64,000 nt of DNA from contig OX638133.1 in the NCBI GenBank assembly GCA_951804985.1, positions 78,188,367 to 78,252,366 of the forward strand. Reading direction: 5' to 3'. Each line of letters opens with the position of its first letter. Position 1 is the first letter of the stretch. The DNA comes from Dryomyza anilis (lineage: Eukaryota > Arthropoda > Insecta > Diptera > Dryomyzidae). The notes beneath the pieces were generated by a model that had not been told where the DNA came from, searched no databases, and saw nothing but the letters and a program-made list of their open reading frames with translations. Of the stretch, positions 58,576-64,000 are shown piece after piece. The translations under genes and the position numbers were made by a program.

Positions 58576-59934
58576 TATATCATATGTAATATGTCTCGTG
58601 TTTTTTGTATTGCCGATAAACTTTAGAAAGAACCGAATGCTTTAGTATGTTTCGCATTATTTCTGGGTTCTTATCATAAACAATAAATAATACGCCAGTT
58701 TATAAAATTGAATTTTTAGGAATTACTGAAAATTGAACCAGTAATTCATAAAAAATGCTTTTCCTCAACATTTATGAAAATCACTGCATTTAACAGTTGT
58801 GTGCAATCTAACAAAATGCAAATAGTTCTGTAGGCACTTTCTGTGAGAAGACAAAAGATTTCATTTTTCATGCAGATGCAAAATGATTTTGTTTTTTTTT
58901 GTACTTTTTATTATCCTTGCACTTAGTGGGTTATACACACAAATATATATATACTACATATGTGTGACAGAACTTATATAAATGTCTTGCACTTTGTCTC
59001 TTACAGTTTCATAGACCTTTCTCATACTTGTCTTCCTAAACATTCTTACAATTGTCTCTATTTTGCACTTGTCTGCTGTCTTTTGTTCTTGTATAATTTT
59101 TTTGTTGAGCTCCTGGTGCTTTTGCTCTTGTCACCTGCCAACTAATAGCATGTCCTTCATGACCAGAATATGGTAGGGGTTCCGAGACTCTGACAAAGAA
59201 CATGCAATAGCAAAATGCATTTAGCTACACATTTAAAACATTTACTCTAATGTCTTGACAATAGTAAAGAAAGAGAGAATAGAAAAAAAAACTTGCATTT
59301 TACTTGGAATGAAATTTGCAGCTTTGCATTGCATTTCATAAGTTGACTTGAGTGACTTTAAGTGACATAATATGCAGCAGATTGAAATGTACAATGGGTT
59401 CTTGTTTTTATTATTTTTTCTCTTTCGTTTGCTGTCACCACTTTGTTGCACTTTTTGTTCTACTCATCAAGTAACTCGAATTAGAGCATGTGATTTGTGT
59501 CTGCTCTGAGTTTCATAAATGCTCGCAAGGTTGAATAGAAAACGTACAAAAAAAAGTGAAATAAGACATAATGGATTTGGATCATCTGCTGTTCAAATAT
59601 ATCCAATTTTGTAGTATCAATGTTTCATTGTTACAAAATAAAAATCTATCGAATCCTTTCAATCAGTTTCTGACACTGACTTTTTCAATCACTTTTCGTC
59701 TAACTCTATCTACTGCCCCCTTGCTCAGTCAGTAACCTACACCCTATTGACTGACTGTCTGTCAATCTAACAGTCTGACTCTTGAATCTCTTTCCGTTTT
59801 ATTCTGCGACTTTTGCGCTTCTAGCGCCTGAAAGAGTTACTTGTTGAAGAGCACTTGTCGTCGCACTCAAAGTCAGCCAAATGCACTTCCAAGTGTCACA
59901 ACTCGTGTGTCCTGCGACTGTGAAATAATGTTGC
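58576..59934. other. Unannotated region
   Basis: A/T-rich to about 59650, then less A/T-rich with CTGACTGTCTGTC-like words at 59680-59800. A second minus frame (59799-60032) overlaps the candidate peptide gene in another phase and is not preferred. No other gene is supported. Confidence 0.5.
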
Positions 59935-60159
59935 TCATTGCGGGCAATTGAAAAAGTTGCAACTGTAACGGCGTGGAAAGCAATCGCAGTCATCGTCCTT
60001 GTCATCATCTTCATCATCGGTAATATCGTCAACCTGTTGGAAATAGAAAAGTGTCAGCAACAGTAGTAGCAACATTGCAGACGGTAAAATGCACTTCTTA
60101 TTGATTTTGGCCACAGGACGAGAATGATGCCGTGCTGCAGCAGTTGTATTGCATGACAT
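59935..60159 (-). CDS. Candidate small secreted peptide precursor (74 residues), unrecognised
   Basis: Residues 1-22 are polar with Arg and Lys; 23-40 form a hydrophobic, Leu-rich segment usable as a signal sequence (Met29 is a second possible start). Residues 44-57 are nearly all Asp/Glu. The end carries Cys 58, 60, 66 and 71 and a dibasic Arg-Arg at 63-64. Cleavage there would release YSCNFFNCPQ, a CX4C peptide ending at a natural stop. The locus is less A/T-rich than its neighbours. On minus, CTATTTCCAACAG before GTTGACG at about 60033 could instead be a splice acceptor, making this a 3' exon. The acidic run comes from GATGAY-rich simple sequence, so chance is a real alternative. Confidence 0.3.
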   Translation of the reverse strand: MSCNTTAAARHHSRPVAKINKKCILPSAMLLLLLLTLFYFQQVDDITDDEDDDKDDDCDCFPRRYSCNFFNCPQ

Positions 60160-60300
60160 TGATGTGGCTGTTGTTTGGCGACAACTTAATAACGCATTCG
60201 AGGTGGCAGAAAATTTCGCGATTCTCGAACTTTAAAGTGGAAGATGTTTAAAGAAAAACTGAAAAAAAAACCAAAAGGATGTGGAAAGTAATGAGAAATA

Positions 60301-60620
60301 TACAGTACATTTTATATGAGGTATTTGAACATAAGTGGTCGGATCATAGGTCACAATGAACCGATCTCGCCAATATTTTCGCACATACAGCGTAGGTATA
60401 TTAGTAATCTAAGTTATAAGTTTCATTTATCCAGCTCTTCAATTTTAAAAGTAGTAGGGATTTCAACAGACAGACAGACGGACATCGCTAAATCGACTCA
60501 GGAGGTCATGCTGATCAAGAATATATATACTTTTCCATACCGGAGATGCTTCCTTCTGGGTGTTACAAACGGCGTACCAAACTGAATATACCCTTTCACT
60601 CTTAGAGTAGGGTATAAAAA
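60301..60620 (-). mobile_element. Helentron-derived element, subfamily 2, copy F (truncated)
   Basis: Matches copy E in reverse orientation from the 5' end (GGTATAAA at 60611-60618 on plus) through TTCTTGATCAGCAT, the (GTCY)n tract and ATTTTAAAAGTAGTAGGGATT to AAATGTACTGTA, then stops. The 3' half with the hairpin is missing. E and F are about 3.5 kb apart and inverted. Confidence 0.82.
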
Positions 60621-61459
60621 TAAGAAAAATCTTCAACATTATCATTGACAAATTACACAATAGAGTAGAAGAAACAAATTTAAACTTAATTGTAGTGTTT
60701 ACTATTTAATATCTTAAAAATATCAAAATGAAAACTTCTCGATGAATTTATTAATACTTTTTTGTCAATATAATATAACGAAAAGTATCATGATAAGTTG
60801 CAAAGAAAAAATTAAACAATAAATACACAGCTCTATTAAGAAAATGATAGCGGCTTAAAATAAGAACAAAAAGAAAATAATAAACAACAGCTCCTTTGAG
60901 ACACTTAAAATACCTAACTAAAACGTGACCAATATTTGATGTCATCAATGTTGCGCCTCGGTTGTTGTCTGCCACAACATCAAGTACCATATAATTTCTC
61001 TCAACGTAATTGTCGCATGGAAATGCACAAAAAAACGTACCGACCTATTTTTTTTTTTTTTTTTTGTCGCGTTGCTAATTTATTTTATGGCATGCTTCAA
61101 GGCGTAGGCGATAGAATGAAAACATAAAAAGCAACGAAATGAGATAGCTGAAATTGGAGAACGTTACGAAGGCGATGCACGTTTGAAAAATAAAAGAAAC
61201 CCACATAAATCAAAAGCGCAATTTATGCTGCTGTGACAATTTATCACTGCAAATAAATTGCATGACCAGTAAAAAAGAATTTTTAGAATAAAAAAAATTG
61301 TTAAATACATGAAAAATGGCGACAAGCAGAAAATGCTTTGTAGCATAATATTTATCTACTTTTTTTTGATTTTTAATATTTGCCAAAAACCAATGTTTAA
61401 AATATTAGTTGGAAATCTAAAAAAGGTATTTAAATTCAGTTTATAGAAGCAATATATCC
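60621..61459. other. Unannotated spacer
   Basis: A/T-rich with a T run at 61049-61065. No gene is supported. Confidence 0.5.
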
Positions 61460-62045
61460 ATAATATGCAATATTATGTAAAGTTCGCCAAATATGGAAAA
61501 TATGCAAAATATTCAACATATGCAAAATATGTAAAACATGCAAAATATATAAAATATTCAAAATATTTAACATATGCAAAATATGCACAATACGTAAAAT
61601 ATGCAAAATATGCAAATATGCAAAATATGCTAAATATGCAAAATATGCAACTTATGCAAAATATGTTAATTATGCAATATGTGCAATATATGCAATATGT
61701 GCAATATATGCAATATGTGCAATATATGCAATATGTGCAATATATGCAATATGTGTAATATATGCAAAGTATGTAAAACATGCAAAATATGTAATATATG
61801 CAAAATATGTAACATATGCAGAATATCAAACATATGGAAAATATGCAATATACGCAATATATGCAAAATATGCAATATATGAAAAATATGAAAAAATGCA
61901 AAATATGCAAAATATGAAAAATATGCAAAATATATAACACATGCAAAATATGTAAAATATGCAACATATGCAAAATAAACCCACATAATATGCAAAATAT
62001 ACAAATTATGCAAAATATACAAAAAATGCAAAAAATTAAATCGAA
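61460..62045 (+). repeat. Degenerate ATATGCAAA array with an 18-bp higher-order block
   Basis: Irregular 9-bp copies of ATATGCAAA/ATATGTAAA. At about 61676-61756 a regular 18-bp unit TATGCAATATGTGCAATA appears four to five times, a dimer of two nonamers. ATGCAAAT, the POU octamer, occurs where register slips (61616 region). Frames rich in His-Ile-Leu and Cys-Ile-Phe are artefacts. Confidence 0.93.
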
Positions 62046-62789
62046 TGAAAACATTTATTTTCTCTGCATAACTCAAAGTCTCTACACACTTTTATTAGTC
62101 ATTAACAGCACATTATGTCACCACATTTCAGACAAACAGTAACACATACTCATCTCATACTTGTTGTCTTCGATGCCCTTTTGTTCCTCTTGCAATCGCC
62201 CTTCAGATTGTCGCACATTTCAATGCAAATTAACACAATAATTTCACAACCATTTAAAATCGATTAAAAGCCATTGAGTTTGCATTTTGTTTTTGTGTAT
62301 GAGTGTGTGCCACCTACTGCTGCTATTCGACGCACTTTACGTCTATGGCACTTATAGTGTTGCCAGATCTGTGCCACAGCACACAAAGCAGCAGCAGCAC
62401 AAGTCGGTGACCAAGTAAAGACAGAGTCAGTGTCATAGTCCTAGAGTCTGTGAGTCCGTGAGTCAGTGAGTGCAGCAGGAGTTCTCAACCACAAAGCCGC
62501 AATTATTTTGCTAATATGCTGTAGTGCCTCTGTTTGTGTTTGTGAATTACTGTATGTGTCTGTCTGTTTGTCAATGCATTTGTGTCGAAGTCTGCTGCAA
62601 GTGTGAACAATGCGTGCTGCATGCTACATGCAACTTGAATGCAATGAATGTAGCACGTAAAACACACAAATGAATGTTCACAATATTGAAGTGTAAATGT
62701 GTATGGTATGAGATGTGATGTGATGAAAGGAATTTTTTCAAACGACACCGAAAAAATACTATATTAAAAAGCAATAAAAAAAGTCCTTG
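62046..62789. other. Spacer between ATATGCAAW arrays
   Basis: Less A/T-rich; contains a short tandem run GAGTCTGTGAGTCCGTGAGT at about 62443-62470 and CAGCAGCAGCAC at 62388-62400. Minus frames at 62503-62825 show no recognisable domain. No gene is supported. Confidence 0.5.
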
Positions 62790-63357
62790 AAAATATGCAA
62801 TATATGCAAAAAAGGAAATATGCAAAAAGCTGAATGTACAATATATGCAAAATATGCAAAAAATGCAATATATGCAATATATGCAATATATTCAATATAT
62901 GCAATATATGCAATATATGCAATATATGCAATATATGCAATATATGCAATATATGCAATATATGCAATATATGCAATATATGCAATATATGCAATATATG
63001 CAATATATGCAATATATGCAATATATGCAATATATGCAATATATGCAATATATGCAATATATGCAATATATGCAATATATGCAATATATGCAATATATGC
63101 AATATATGCAATATATGCAATATATGCAATATATGCAATATATGCAATATATGCAATATATGCAATATATGCAATATATGCAATATATGCAATATATGCA
63201 ATATATGCAATATATGCAATATATGCAATATATGCAATATATGCAATATATGCAATATATGCAATATATGCAATATATGCAATATATGCAATATGTGAAA
63301 TATATGCAATATATGCAATATGTACAATATATGCAATATACGCAATATATGCAATAA
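62790..63357 (+). repeat. Nonamer array, unit ATATGCAAT, about 47 perfect units
   Basis: Degenerate at both edges and perfectly regular from about 62900 to 63290. Single variants ATATTCAAT (62887) and ATGTGAAAT (63292) mark the edges. All long frames through it, in five phases, are products of the 9-bp period. Confidence 0.97.
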
Positions 63358-63369
63358 AAAAATAAAAAA

Positions 63370-64000
63370 AAATATGAAAACTATGCAAAATATGCAAGAT
63401 TCACAAAAGATGGATAATATGCAAAATTTGTACTAATATATACAAAATATCCAACATATGCCAAATATGTAAAATTTGCAAAATATACAAATTATGGAGA
63501 GATTACAAAGTATGCAAACTATGCAATATATACAAAATATGCAAAATATAAAAATATGAAAAATATGAAAAATATGCAGAATATGAAAAATATGCAAAAG
63601 AGGTAAAATAGGCCAAATATGCATAATATTCAAAATATGTAAACTATGCATAATATTCAAACTATGCAACATATGCAAATTAGGAAAAATATGCAAATTA
63701 TGCAAAATATGCAAAATATATAATATATGCAAAATATGCAATTCATGCAATGAGCAAGATACGTGATAAATGCAGAATATGAAAAGTATGTATAGTCTGC
63801 AGAGAATGCTTAATATGCATAATATACAAGATATCTAAATATGAAGTATATACAATATATGCAATATATACAAAAATATATTTAAATATAAGCAATATTG
63901 CAAAACATGAAAAATATGCAATGTATGTTAAAAATATGGAAGATATGCAAAATATGTACAATATTCAATATGTGAAAATATGCAAAAATATGCAAAATAT
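63370..64000 (+). repeat. Degenerate ATATGCAAA array continuing past the window
   Basis: Copies such as AATATGCAAAATATG and AATATGTAAAATTTG with loose 9-bp phasing run to the last base, so the array continues outside the window. Confidence 0.9.

Overview
The window is very A+T-rich and repeat-dominated. It looks like intergenic or intronic DNA from a higher fly (brachyceran dipteran). The main evidence is six interspersed elements built like the dipteran mini-me / DINE-1-type Helentron-derived elements: a (GTCY)n tract, a conserved TTGATCAGCAT core next to a TATATA run, and a 3' hairpin. A decayed RTE-clade non-LTR retrotransposon and tRNA-derived SINEs agree with this. The species cannot be named from the sequence. 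Nearly every long open reading frame is an artefact of a tandem repeat whose period is a multiple of three. I see no convincing conserved multi-exon gene. One small reading frame (59,935-60,159, minus) could encode a secreted peptide precursor and is reported with low confidence.

Layout. 0-6.5 kb: three related short-unit arrays, GTTAAAAAT (plus), GTTAAAT (read on minus) and GTTAAAAAT (plus), preceded by a cluster of TGACA sites. 9.28-12.57 kb: a nearly full-length dead RTE retrotransposon with a candidate target-site duplication, a GTAA tail and two internal fold-back inversions. 12.69-13.42 kb: a TTAA-flanked non-autonomous DNA element. 13.8-14.8 kb: diverged ~190-bp tandem monomers. 16.2-17.9, 20.3-22.3, 24.5-25.9 and 27.1-29.0 kb: arrays of AAAATCATM, AAAATTATC and AAATCATY. 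32.9-34.2 and 35.7-36.9 kb: two arrays of one nonamer (AAAATTCAT) on opposite strands, facing each other. 37.9-42.6 kb: TATCGAT-rich degenerate repeats, a SINE and two Helentron-like copies. 43-46 kb: two terminal-inverted-repeat elements. 47-48.9 kb: a 19-bp satellite. 50-58.6 kb: MITEs, SINEs, Helentron-like copies and a 16-bp degenerate minisatellite present in both orientations. 61.5-64 kb: ATATGCAAW arrays that run off the end.

There is no operon-like or pathway organisation. What ties the window together is repeat biology. Most arrays use a unit of 7-9 bp with an A-tract of 3-5 bases, period 9 being the commonest. Several show higher-order duplications of marked variant blocks, and at least three near-perfect fold-back inversions look like template-switch scars. 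All coordinates of degenerate repeats are by eye and approximate.
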